Of a stretch of 22,883 nucleotides of DNA, positions 7,498 through 15,272 are shown in pieces; the stretch's first letter is position 1; the number at the start of each line of letters is the position of its first letter. The notes beneath the pieces were generated by a model. It was not told the DNA's origin. It saw only the letters and a program-made list of their open reading frames with translations, and ran no database searches. Position numbers and translations under genes: made by a program. Source of the stretch: Candidatus Babelota bacterium. Its GTDB lineage: Bacteria > Babelota > Babeliae > Babelales > Babelaceae. The stretch spans positions 1 to 22,883 of the forward strand of contig PRDV01000058.1 in the NCBI GenBank assembly GCA_003174035.1. Reading direction: 5' to 3'.

Positions 7498-9477
7498 ATG
7501 AATGTCCCCATGATAAGGAATATAAAGAAAGCTATTTTGCCGGCCGTATCTTGTTTGGTAGTTGTGCTTGATCATGGTAACGCGATGAAGGCGATGGATT
7601 TGTCCTGCTCATCATCTCTGGCGCCAAGTCTGCTCTTACAAGGAAATAGTAGTTTTTTGTGTGATCCAAAAGCTCTTTCTTGCTCTTCATCTTCGGCCTG
7701 CTTGCAACAGATGCAATCAGGAGAGTCTCTCTATTTGGAAGCCGCTGAGTTCGGCGTATTATATTTACTTGGAGTGGCTCTTGAAAAAGGAGTATCTCTA
7801 ACTGCTCGCGATGACCGTGATAGAACTCCGCTTCATAGAGCTGCACATTCTGGTAAAATTTCTGCTGTAGAGTATTTGGTTTCAAAGGGGATTTCTGTAA
7901 ATATCCAAAGGCATTTTGATGCACTATGGAGTAGAGGAGTTACCCCGCTCCACGAGGCAGTAGCTGGTGGCCATAAAGAAGTTGTAAAATTTCTCGTCGA
8001 AAAGGGCGCATTTCTCAATGCTAAGACCGCTTCGGGGAAAACACCTTTGCTCATAGCGGCCAAGAAGGGCTTCGATGAAATTGCTCATTACTTACTTTCA
8101 AAAGAAGCTGACGTTAACGCTACGACAGACAAAGGAGAAACGGCGCTTCATTTTTTTGCACGCAAAGGAAATAAGGAGCTTGTTGAACTCGCATTGCTAC
8201 AAGGTGCAAATGTCACACTGGAGGATCATCATGAGCGAACCGCATTACATTATGCCGTAAATAACGGCTCTGTGGATATTGTTGAATTACTTATCAATAA
8301 GGGAGCTCCCGTTTACTCATTAAACCCGTTATTGAAAAAGACGATCTATAGGTTGGGCTATCGGAAGGAAACGCCTCTTCATCATGCTGTTAAATTTTAT
8401 TTTTGCACAATTGCTGAGCGATTATTAAAGCAGGGAACTGAGATTGATGCTCAAGATAAGCAGGGAAGAACGGCATTGCATTGGGCGATAATATATCATA
8501 GTTCACCATGCGTTGAATTGCTGCTTAAACGGGGAGCGAATCCGAATATTCAGGATAATGAAGGAAGAACTCCTCTCCATTACTGTTTTAGTGATCAAAA
8601 TTTCCGTTCATGGGAGGCGCAGCAACTGATAGAACATGGTGCCGATCAAAATATACGTTCTTTTGAGACCTTTACTCACCGGGGTTTATTGCCGGTTGAG
8701 GAAGGACAATTACTCTTGCCTGGAGCGGGAGAACGCAAAAGCTTGATGGACTGTGAACTTGCCAAGCAGGTATTTTCTCAATGGGCCGGCATGAGAGGTA
8801 TGTGCGATCCTGATAACAACGTTGGCAAATTGAATGAATTAAGATTAGAATGCGATATATTTGCTAGGCATCTGCCAATGTTCATAGGGAGAATGGACGG
8901 TGATTTTTATTATGGTGAGTTTAGGCAAATGTTACCTACTGTTATGCAGTTGCGAGAAGCAATGAGCCAGCGCAAGCCCGAAGCATTTGATTTGCTTGAT
9001 AAGGCAACTTATCCCATACAATCATTTGTTTTTCTCAGTGCGCTATACGATGGTGATACATTTATCTCTAACTATTTTTTGGATAAAAATATTAATGAAA
9101 TAATTGAGGAACGTGAGGTGCTCGATTTCTTGGCTCATGCTCTACGAGAATGGAATCAGCCGGCAGTCCGTCGCTTATTAAAAATTGTTGGTAGGGAAGA
9201 ACTAGTTTTTGGGGACTTGGAACATGCTCTTAAGACATATAGTGCTTGGGGGGATAATAAAGCTATTTACGATCTATTTAAAAGAGCGAAAAGAGGGGGC
9301 TTTGATGTTTCATTGCTGGCGGCGAAAGCTTTTGAGCTGGCAATCGATAACCTTAATATTGAACTAATGAAGTTCCTGCTTTCAATCCGTTCGCAGCCTG
9401 AGCAGTATTTTGCGTGGTATTTTAGAAAGCTTGTGTATAAAATGGACAAAAAAAAAGTCACCAGCTTTGACGATTAA
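7498..9477 (+). CDS. Exported ankyrin-repeat protein 2
   Basis: 659-residue protein with an N-terminal signal peptide (about 1-29 or 33, NIKKAILPAVSCLVVVLDHG, then NAMKAMD). A low-complexity Ser/Cys-rich stretch contains LSCSSS twice (35-40 and 60-65). Residues about 75-385 hold eight or nine ankyrin repeats with good consensus, such as DRTPLHRAAHSGKISAVEYL, GVTPLHEAVAGGHKEVVKFL, ERTALHYAVNNGSVDIVELL and GRTALHWAI. One repeat (about 270-290) carries a short insert. The C-terminal 270 residues have no recognised domain and look mostly helical. AGAGGA lies 8 bases upstream of the ATG. The gene follows the SPFH gene by 91 bases with no clear terminator between them. It is a candidate exported scaffold or effector; the target is unknown. 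Confidence 0.87.
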   Translation: MNVPMIRNIKKAILPAVSCLVVVLDHGNAMKAMDLSCSSSLAPSLLLQGNSSFLCDPKALSCSSSSACLQQMQSGESLYLEAAEFGVLYLLGVALEKGVSLTARDDRDRTPLHRAAHSGKISAVEYLVSKGISVNIQRHFDALWSRGVTPLHEAVAGGHKEVVKFLVEKGAFLNAKTASGKTPLLIAAKKGFDEIAHYLLSKEADVNATTDKGETALHFFARKGNKELVELALLQGANVTLEDHHERTALHYAVNNGSVDIVELLINKGAPVYSLNPLLKKTIYRLGYRKETPLHHAVKFYFCTIAERLLKQGTEIDAQDKQGRTALHWAIIYHSSPCVELLLKRGANPNIQDNEGRTPLHYCFSDQNFRSWEAQQLIEHGADQNIRSFETFTHRGLLPVEEGQLLLPGAGERKSLMDCELAKQVFSQWAGMRGMCDPDNNVGKLNELRLECDIFARHLPMFIGRMDGDFYYGEFRQMLPTVMQLREAMSQRKPEAFDLLDKATYPIQSFVFLSALYDGDTFISNYFLDKNINEIIEEREVLDFLAHALREWNQPAVRRLLKIVGREELVFGDLEHALKTYSAWGDNKAIYDLFKRAKRGGFDVSLLAAKAFELAIDNLNIELMKFLLSIRSQPEQYFAWYFRKLVYKMDKKKVTSFDD

Positions 9478-9479
9478 TT

Positions 9480-9517
9480 GATTCTGATGTGCCGCCAATA
9501 TATTCTCAAAAGGGGAT
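9480..9517 (-). pseudogene. Remnant of the 3' end of an FtsH-like AAA ATPase gene
   Basis: On the minus strand this stretch reads TTTTGAGAATATATTGG, then CGG, then CACATCAGAATC. The functional ATPase gene ends with TTTTGAGAACGTATTGG, then CACATCAAAATC (12849-12821). Apart from one 3-base insertion only a few bases differ over about 33. Translated, FENILAAHQN corresponds to FENVLAHQN. Both copies begin just downstream of the stop of an ankyrin gene and in opposite orientation to it. Upstream of the remnant no open frame continues: a stop lies about 20 codons in. It is therefore a decayed fragment, or a small dispersed repeat. Confidence 0.6.
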
Positions 9518-9592
9518 GTGCTATGCTGAGCGATGGGTGTGCGTTTTTAATATTGGTAGGCTTATGTGTTGCAATGTGATAGAATGAGGGAC

Positions 9593-10711
9593 ATGAAGAC
9601 CTTTTGTATTGCCGGCCCCATAATTTCTGACGATCATTATTTTATTCCACAGCGATTGCCATGGAGTAGTCTTGATTCATTTCTTGAGCAAAAATTCTAT
9701 TTTTTGCTGCATGCACCAAGGCAGAGCGGTAAAACTACTGCTATATTGGAATATGTGAAATACCTCAATCGTCAGGGCACCTATACAGCATTATATTTAA
9801 CCACAGAGCCTGCTCATACAGCTAAAAATGATGTTGAGCGAGCGCTCTACTGGCTCTTGCTCCAACTGAAAATAGAGATTACAGATCAGCTTGGCGAAGA
9901 TAAACAAGCAAAAGCATTGGCCTATCTTGATTCATTGTTGAAAGAATCAACGGTTCAAGAGGGAGCATTTTATCTATTTATGCTCTATTGGGCCCGCGTG
10001 AACGAAAAGCCGCTGGTTATTTTTTTTGATGAAATTGATGGATTAGTAGAAAGCACGTTAGTTTCAATTCTTAAACAATTAAGAACGGGATACACGAAAA
10101 GGCCGCATCTTTTTCCGCAATCAGTATGCTTAATGGGTGTCAGAAATTTACAGGATTATAAGCTGCAATCCGATGATGAAAAAGAGAAAGGTATTTTTTT
10201 AAGTCCCTTTAACATAATTGCAGAGATTCTGTTATTGAGAAATCTTACAATGGAGCAAGTTCGTCAATTGTATTTACAGCACACAGAAGAAACAGGCCAG
10301 CAATTTACTGATGAGGCATTGAGTTTTGCCTTTGAAGTAACGCAGGGGCAGCCTTGGCTCGTGAATGCTCTTGCGTATCAGGCCTGCTTTAGGAATGTTA
10401 CTGATCATTCTATTGTGATAACTAAAGAGATTCTTGAAAAAGCTAAAGAACAGTTAATTCTTCGTCAAGACACGCATATTGGGGCTTTACTAGAGCGCCT
10501 TAATGAGCCAAGAGTTCGAGGTATTGTTGATGCGATTGTGAATGGATCGACCCCGCCATCATTTAATCATAATGATATTCAATATGTACGTGATTTAGGT
10601 CTTGTAAAAGCGAATAGCTGGGAACTTGCAAATCCAATATACCAGCAGGTTATACCCCGAGCATTAAATTATATAATGCTTCAAACTCAGTCTCTTAGAA
10701 TGGCTCAATGA
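9593..10711 (+). CDS. AAA-like P-loop ATPase with C-terminal winged-helix-like region
   Basis: 372-residue cytosolic ATPase. Walker A is APRQSGKTT (41-49) and Walker B is VIFFDEIDG (about 141-149). This combination, after a YFIPQRL-type N-terminus, fits the AAA-like family (Pfam AAA_35/AAA_14 type; assignment from memory). The C-terminal third contains LTMEQVRQLY, a FAFEVTQGQPWLVNALAYQA block and a final NPIYQQVIPRALNY segment common in this family. No nuclease domain is fused, although relatives often carry one. Function is unknown; relatives are broadly linked to STAND-like or mobile-element ATPases. The start is uncertain. ATG 9593 has GAGGG only 3-4 bases upstream and the conserved sequence begins there; GTG 9566 and ATG 9584 are in frame upstream. 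It lies between ankyrin genes 2 and 3. Confidence 0.8.
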   Translation: MKTFCIAGPIISDDHYFIPQRLPWSSLDSFLEQKFYFLLHAPRQSGKTTAILEYVKYLNRQGTYTALYLTTEPAHTAKNDVERALYWLLLQLKIEITDQLGEDKQAKALAYLDSLLKESTVQEGAFYLFMLYWARVNEKPLVIFFDEIDGLVESTLVSILKQLRTGYTKRPHLFPQSVCLMGVRNLQDYKLQSDDEKEKGIFLSPFNIIAEILLLRNLTMEQVRQLYLQHTEETGQQFTDEALSFAFEVTQGQPWLVNALAYQACFRNVTDHSIVITKEILEKAKEQLILRQDTHIGALLERLNEPRVRGIVDAIVNGSTPPSFNHNDIQYVRDLGLVKANSWELANPIYQQVIPRALNYIMLQTQSLRMAQ

Positions 10712-10791
10712 TAGTAAAATCATGAAGCCCAAGAATGTTTTTAAGGAACAACCCAACCCCAAATTTTATTCTGTCGCGCAATTGAAGAATC

Positions 10792-10819
10792 TTGACAAAT
10801 TTGATTAAACTGTTAATCT
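10792..10819 (+). promoter_or_regulatory. Possible promoter of ankyrin gene 3 with palindrome in the spacer
   Basis: TTGACA (10792-10797, perfect) is followed by 16 bases and TAATCT (10814-10819, a poor -10). GATTAA (10803-10808) and TTAATC (10813-10818) form a perfect inverted repeat around ACTG, covering the spacer and -10, so a repressor could bind here. The untranslated leader would be about 75 bases. Confidence 0.4.
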
Positions 10820-10899
10820 AAGAGGGTGCTGGAAATATTGCAGCGTTGGCTCGTGTAAAAGTTTGCTGAAGAAATATAAATATCTTGAAGGGAATACTT

Positions 10900-12759
10900 A
10901 TGAAATTGCGAATATACCGAGTACCTTTACTATTGATGAATGTATCCTCATTCTTATTAGCATCAGAATCAAAGAACATACAACAGGAAGGCCCCACGAG
11001 TATCGGGGAAACGCTAATTTGCGATTCATCGACGAGTAATCCTGTAAATTTCGGTTTTTTTAAGAGCTTTCCACCAGAGCTCCAAGGTGAAGTAACTAAA
11101 AGGTTTGTTTATCGGGCGTTAAGAGAATGTAAATGCGCTGAAGATTACAAGAGACTGTATAGCACATTCTTTACAAATAAGGAGTTCTGTAAATTCATGC
11201 TCATAGCGTTAAAGGAAATTTCAGGCTTGTCTAACCCCGAATTACGGTATAAGTTTGAGGTACTAAAGCTTCATGCATTTAACGCAGCTGCGAAGACGAC
11301 AAAAAGTCCCTTATTAACGGATCTATCTTTCGAATTAGATCTGATGCCGCAGAATCTTCCCGACTCTAAAGAGATTGAAAAAAAGAGAGACGGATTTATT
11401 GGCAAGCTGAAGGACCGCTTTTATAACGCATGTGCACGTGGGTGGGAAAAAGATAAGACTTTGTACGATAACTGCATAGTGGCTTACGAAAAAATGGGTG
11501 ATATACCAGAGCGACTCACACCGCTCGCTAGCGCATTGGAGTGCGGCCATTATCAAATGCTTGTACAGCTCATAGAGCTGTACGCAACGTACTATAGTGC
11601 TCACCAAGATGAGATTGATGTAAACGAACCTTATTTTTGCGGTTCGTTACTTACGTGGGCTTGTTTATATGGCTGTGAGAGTGCCGTACGCACATTACTC
11701 AGAATTCAAGATATCAACATTAATATTGTATCATCATCGTCATCATATAGAGGTATTACTCCGCTTATTGCGGCTTGCCGGGGGGCCTGTTTAAAAGAAG
11801 CAAACAATGCCATTGGCTTTAGAGAGTGCGTAAAAATGCTTCTGGCTCATCCTAAAATTCAAGTAAATGCTAAGGAACAATCAGGGTTTACAGCACTTAT
11901 GTATGCAGCTCTCTCTGGTGATTTAGAACTGGTACGAATGCTTTTGGCCGCTCCCGATATTACTGTGAATGAGAGGGATGAATGGGGGTGGACAGCACTT
12001 ATGGCCGCAATACAAAATAATCATCTTGCTGTTGCTCGAGAGTTTTTAACTCATAATAAGATTGATACTGATGGATCACTCTTAGCTGCAGCCCGATTCA
12101 ATCGATTGGAGTTTATTAAAATTCTTAAGAATTTTCCTAAGATTAACGTAAATGCTCAAGTATATAAAGGAAGAACAGCTCTCTTTGAAGCCGCACATTC
12201 AATCGGATACTCCCCCTTCGATGAAAGAGATATCAGATTGGGAAGAGATTGTGCTCAAGACAGAGACAAGCGTGAACGGGCATATGATTTTGATTTTGAG
12301 ACTCTGCAACTTTTACTAACCCTGCCAGGCATAGATGCCACTCTCCTTGATCACAAGGGGCAGCCAGCGCTCAGGGAAGCGGCTTTGAATCGAGATCCAC
12401 GGTTTGTGGAAATAATTTTGCTGCATGGAGGTGGCGCTACCATCAATAGCAGCGATGCTGACGGGGGCTTTACTCCGCTGATGTGGGCAGCGTTGTATGG
12501 CTATTGTGAAGTTGCTCAATTGCTCCTTGCCATGCCTGGAATTGCTGTTAATAAAGTAAATAGTGATGGAACCAGTGCACTTATGATAGCAAGTAGGGAG
12601 GGCAGACTAGATATCGTTAAATTACTGCTTGCCAGAAATGAGATTGAAGTGCATATTAGGGATCAATATGGGTTTAATGCTCTAGGGCTCGCAAAATACA
12701 AATATCCACAGATATGTACATTATTAGAAACTGCAGGTGCAAAGTTATTACCTGATTAA
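10900..12759 (+). CDS. Exported ankyrin-repeat protein 3
   Basis: 619-residue protein with a signal peptide (1 to about 21, RIYRVPLLLMNVSSFLLAS). Next is a Ser/Thr-rich segment and, at 54-74, a helical stretch FPPELQGEVTKRFVYRAL that looks F-box-like. Residues about 245-615 carry about ten ankyrin repeats of the type GFTALMYAALSGDLELVRML followed by a PxIxVN loop (PDITVNERD, PKINVNAQ, PGIAVNKVN). A charged insert (about 440-465, Asp/Arg-rich) splits one repeat. The ATG at 10900 has GAAGGGA 6-7 bases upstream; an in-frame TTG at 10885 lacks support. The gene converges on the FtsH-like ATPase gene with a shared hairpin between them. Likely an exported interaction protein; an effector role in a eukaryotic host is inferred from the repeat type and signal peptide only. 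Confidence 0.87.
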   Translation: MKLRIYRVPLLLMNVSSFLLASESKNIQQEGPTSIGETLICDSSTSNPVNFGFFKSFPPELQGEVTKRFVYRALRECKCAEDYKRLYSTFFTNKEFCKFMLIALKEISGLSNPELRYKFEVLKLHAFNAAAKTTKSPLLTDLSFELDLMPQNLPDSKEIEKKRDGFIGKLKDRFYNACARGWEKDKTLYDNCIVAYEKMGDIPERLTPLASALECGHYQMLVQLIELYATYYSAHQDEIDVNEPYFCGSLLTWACLYGCESAVRTLLRIQDININIVSSSSSYRGITPLIAACRGACLKEANNAIGFRECVKMLLAHPKIQVNAKEQSGFTALMYAALSGDLELVRMLLAAPDITVNERDEWGWTALMAAIQNNHLAVAREFLTHNKIDTDGSLLAAARFNRLEFIKILKNFPKINVNAQVYKGRTALFEAAHSIGYSPFDERDIRLGRDCAQDRDKRERAYDFDFETLQLLLTLPGIDATLLDHKGQPALREAALNRDPRFVEIILLHGGGATINSSDADGGFTPLMWAALYGYCEVAQLLLAMPGIAVNKVNSDGTSALMIASREGRLDIVKLLLARNEIEVHIRDQYGFNALGLAKYKYPQICTLLETAGAKLLPD

Positions 12760-12788
12760 CTTTTTGGGGCGAGAAATTGTTTTGGTGT

Positions 12789-12819
12789 GGGGTAGTGCAA
12801 CCTACCCCCTTATTATTAT
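12789..12819 (+). terminator. Terminator between ankyrin gene 3 and the convergent ATPase gene
   Basis: GGGGTAG (12789-12795) and CTACCCC (12802-12808) are perfect 7-bp arms around a 6-base loop, followed on the plus strand by CTTATTATTAT. It lies 30 bases after the ankyrin stop codon. On the minus strand no T run follows, so it probably serves the plus-strand gene. Confidence 0.6.
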
Positions 12820-13862
12820 GGATTTTGATGTGCCAATACGTTCTCAAAATGATGATGGGAAGTATGGCTCACCTTTTCTCGTACTGCACGTATGGCAGCC
12901 TCGTTTACTAAATTTGCAAGATCCGCAGCACTTTTACCTTTAGTTTGCTGAGCAAGAGCCTTGAAATTGATGGTACCATCTGCTTTAATATTTTGAGCAT
13001 AATGCTTGATAATAGCTTCTCTACTTTCTTCATCAGGAAGATCGATAGAGGTAATGCGATCAAATCTTCCCGGTCGTTTAAGAGCCGGGTCAAGATCTTG
13101 AACGCGATTTGTAGCCGCCATGACAAAGATTGAATTATCTACGGTAAACCCATCCATTTGGTTGAGGAGCTCGTTAAGTGTGTTGCGATATTCTAAATCA
13201 TAGTTCAAGCCTCCTCGCTTGCATCCAACTGAATCTATTTCGTCAATAAATATGATTGCTTTTTTAAAAACACCTGTGGCAACCGCGTCACGTGCTTGCT
13301 TAAAGAGATCTCGCACTCGTGCAGAGCCAGTCCCTACATACTGCTCAATAAATGAGGTGGCTGAAGCGGTGACGAAAAATGCACCAGCTTCTCCTGCAAT
13401 TGCACGAGCAATAGAAGTTTTCCCCGTTCCTGGAGGGCCTACGAGAAGTATACCCTTTGGCATTCGCGCCCCCATACGGTTATAGGTATCGTTATTTTTG
13501 ATGAAATCAGTAATCTCGAGCACATCTTGAGGGATCTTGCCAGCAAGGTCTTTGAACGAATACTGAAGATAGGTAGCAAGCCGCCGATTATAAGAATCAT
13601 TCTCAACTTTAGGAGACGAGGGCTTGCTGAAGGCGTACGACAGTGCCTTACCCATGAGTACGCAACCACCTACTAATAATGCAGTTTTCGCCCACGTGCC
13701 TATCCAGGTAGCTGTGCGAGATGGCTGATAAGTCTGCAACTGATTATCCTCAAGATTTTTTAGGCGATTATTAGTGCTGCTCATAAACGCGAAATCCATA
13801 CACCATATGTTTTGCGCAATTGCAATAAGAAGAAGGACTAAGAAAGAGTTTTTAATGTTCAT
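12816..13862 (-). CDS. Membrane-anchored FtsH-like AAA+ ATPase lacking the protease domain
   Basis: 348-residue protein with FtsH-like layout: a first hydrophobic segment (about 5-21, SFLVLLLIAIAQNIW), a short polar loop, a second hydrophobic segment (about 52-72, WIGTWAKTALLVGGCVLMG), then an AAA+ domain facing the cytosol. Walker A is GPPGTGKT (142-149), the pore-loop region is YVGTGSARVRDLF (from 175), Walker B is IIFIDEID (203-210), and the second region of homology ends DPALKRPGRFDR (258-269) with both Arg fingers. The chain stops after the helical lid; there is no HExxH zinc-protease domain, so it cannot cleave substrates itself. It probably unfolds or remodels membrane or periplasmic proteins. 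GGGGGA lies 6 bases before the ATG. If the first segment is instead cleaved as a signal peptide (WC before MD), the second alone would anchor it. Confidence 0.88.
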   Translation of the reverse strand: MNIKNSFLVLLLIAIAQNIWCMDFAFMSSTNNRLKNLEDNQLQTYQPSRTATWIGTWAKTALLVGGCVLMGKALSYAFSKPSSPKVENDSYNRRLATYLQYSFKDLAGKIPQDVLEITDFIKNNDTYNRMGARMPKGILLVGPPGTGKTSIARAIAGEAGAFFVTASATSFIEQYVGTGSARVRDLFKQARDAVATGVFKKAIIFIDEIDSVGCKRGGLNYDLEYRNTLNELLNQMDGFTVDNSIFVMAATNRVQDLDPALKRPGRFDRITSIDLPDEESREAIIKHYAQNIKADGTINFKALAQQTKGKSAADLANLVNEAAIRAVREKVSHTSHHHFENVLAHQNP

Positions 13863-13922
13863 GATTTTCCCCCATGATTAATACTTAATGAACTTAAGTG
13901 TATCACGTAAAGGTTCAAGAAC

Positions 13923-13941
13923 AAAAAGGCCCCCTATGCCT
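13923..13941 (-). terminator. Weak terminator-like hairpin at the CNNM gene end
   Basis: The minus strand reads AGGC, a loop including the TAG stop codon, then GCCT followed by four more T residues (A run 13923-13927 on the plus strand). The stem is only 4 bp, so it may be weak or not used. The ATPase gene starts 61 bases further on. Confidence 0.35.
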
Positions 13942-15241
13942 CGAGCTCAATCTCCTCTGGCAGCTCGTTGGCAAAAATCAGCACCTGTAAAATCTTTTTA
14001 GGACTTGCTTGTTGGATCTTGAAATGGTGACCTTTATACTCAAGTCGCTCGCCAGTTTTGGGAACACGCTCGAGCTGCTCGATCAAGAATCCACCGAGTG
14101 TAAGCGCATCCTCAGTTTCAAATTCAATACCAAGCAGGCGTTCCAATTCTTCGAGTTCGATACCTGCATCAACCAGGTAGCCGCCTGATTTCAAAGCGGT
14201 AACTTTTTCAGGAATTGCTTCATATTCATCGCTAATCTCACCAACAATTTCCTCAATAACGTCCTCTAACGTTACAAGCCCAGTGATGCCGCCATGTTCA
14301 TTGAGGACCATGGCAATGTGCATTCGTTGTTCGCGAAATTCTTTAAGCACACGTAGAACCTTGGCGCTCTCAGGGACAAACATAATAGGGCGGACGATAT
14401 CTCTCAGTGGGCGATCTTCCCCTTTTGAAAGAAGTTGAAAGAAATCTTTTTGGTGCACCATGCCAATAATATTATCGGTTTTTTCCTCGTAGACGGGGAG
14501 TCGCGTAAATTGGTACTTAGAAAAGAGATCGAGCGTTTCTTTTTGTGTACTAGTCACATTAATGGTGATAATCGATGTCTCTGGTATCATGATATCTTTA
14601 ATGGGTGTAGTTCCTAATTCAAAAATACTTTTGAGCATCGCTGTTTTATGGGTCTCCATGAGCCCTTTTTCATTAATATAGCTAATAAGAAATTCAATTT
14701 CTTTTTCTGAAGCAACAGACTCAGCCACATCTTTAACACTTGAGCCACCTATCCAGCGTGTAATGGTATCGGTGATAGCCGATAGAGCGGTTACAAACGG
14801 CGAAAACATGAAATAAATAACATTAGTCATCCACAGCGTTGATTTAAAAAGCTTATCTCCATGAATGGTCGCAATGTTTTTTGGGATCAGATCGGTGAGC
14901 AATATGGTGATAGATGTTACCATGATACCAATTGCAAAGCCGAGACGATCACCAATATTCAGTGCTTGAGTGATCCTTTCCATGATAGAGGTAGTTGAGA
15001 CTGCTGCGAGCACGTTCGCCAGGTTATAACCAATCAGTATGGCAATTAATATTCGATTGGGATTGTGTTCAAAGACATGAAAGAGTTTTCGGTATTTGGT
15101 AGTGCCTTGGGAAAGCTCTTTTAATTTAAAAAGACGCAGTGCAACGACGGTAGTCTCGATAAATGAAAGAAGCGCACAGAGCACCAAAGAGATAACAAAG
15201 AGAATCAGACTATTGCGCAAACTGTCTACGGGAGGTTCCAT
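13934..15241 (-). CDS. CNNM/CorC (HlyC) family membrane protein with CBS domains
   Basis: 435-residue protein of the CorC/CNNM type, linked in this family to magnesium or cobalt efflux and resistance. Residues about 1-190 form the DUF21 transmembrane domain, with hydrophobic stretches near 9-29, 62-82, 101-120 and 138-160, including FIETTVVAL and LTDLIPKNIA. Two CBS domains follow (about 215-335: IMIPETSIITINV, FTRLPVYEEKTDNIIGMVHQ, HIAMVLNEHGGITGLVTLED). The C-terminal CorC/HlyC domain spans about 350-430 (GYLVDAGIELEELERLL, DALTLGGFLIEQLERVPKTG). It is complete and of normal length. It is the last gene of the dnaG-rpoD group, 31 bases after the rpoD stop, with AGGAT about 10 bases before the ATG, so translation from the shared transcript is likely. 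The transported ion cannot be read from the sequence. Confidence 0.92.
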   Translation of the reverse strand: MEPPVDSLRNSLILFVISLVLCALLSFIETTVVALRLFKLKELSQGTTKYRKLFHVFEHNPNRILIAILIGYNLANVLAAVSTTSIMERITQALNIGDRLGFAIGIMVTSITILLTDLIPKNIATIHGDKLFKSTLWMTNVIYFMFSPFVTALSAITDTITRWIGGSSVKDVAESVASEKEIEFLISYINEKGLMETHKTAMLKSIFELGTTPIKDIMIPETSIITINVTSTQKETLDLFSKYQFTRLPVYEEKTDNIIGMVHQKDFFQLLSKGEDRPLRDIVRPIMFVPESAKVLRVLKEFREQRMHIAMVLNEHGGITGLVTLEDVIEEIVGEISDEYEAIPEKVTALKSGGYLVDAGIELEELERLLGIEFETEDALTLGGFLIEQLERVPKTGERLEYKGHHFKIQQASPKKILQVLIFANELPEEIELEA

Positions 15242-15272
15242 CTAGTGGGTATCCTTTTTTATGAGGTTATTC

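Noticed and set aside
9566..9592. GTG start for the AAA-like ATPase
   Set aside because: Possible, but only a TAGG precedes it, and the family-like sequence begins at the ATG at 9593. Kept as an alternative only.
10885..10899. TTG start for ankyrin protein 3
   Set aside because: This TTG overlaps the ribosome-binding region (GAAGGGA) of the better ATG at 10900.
13219..13485. Plus-strand open frame opposite the FtsH-like ATPase
   Set aside because: Antisense shadow of the Walker motifs region; no start signal.
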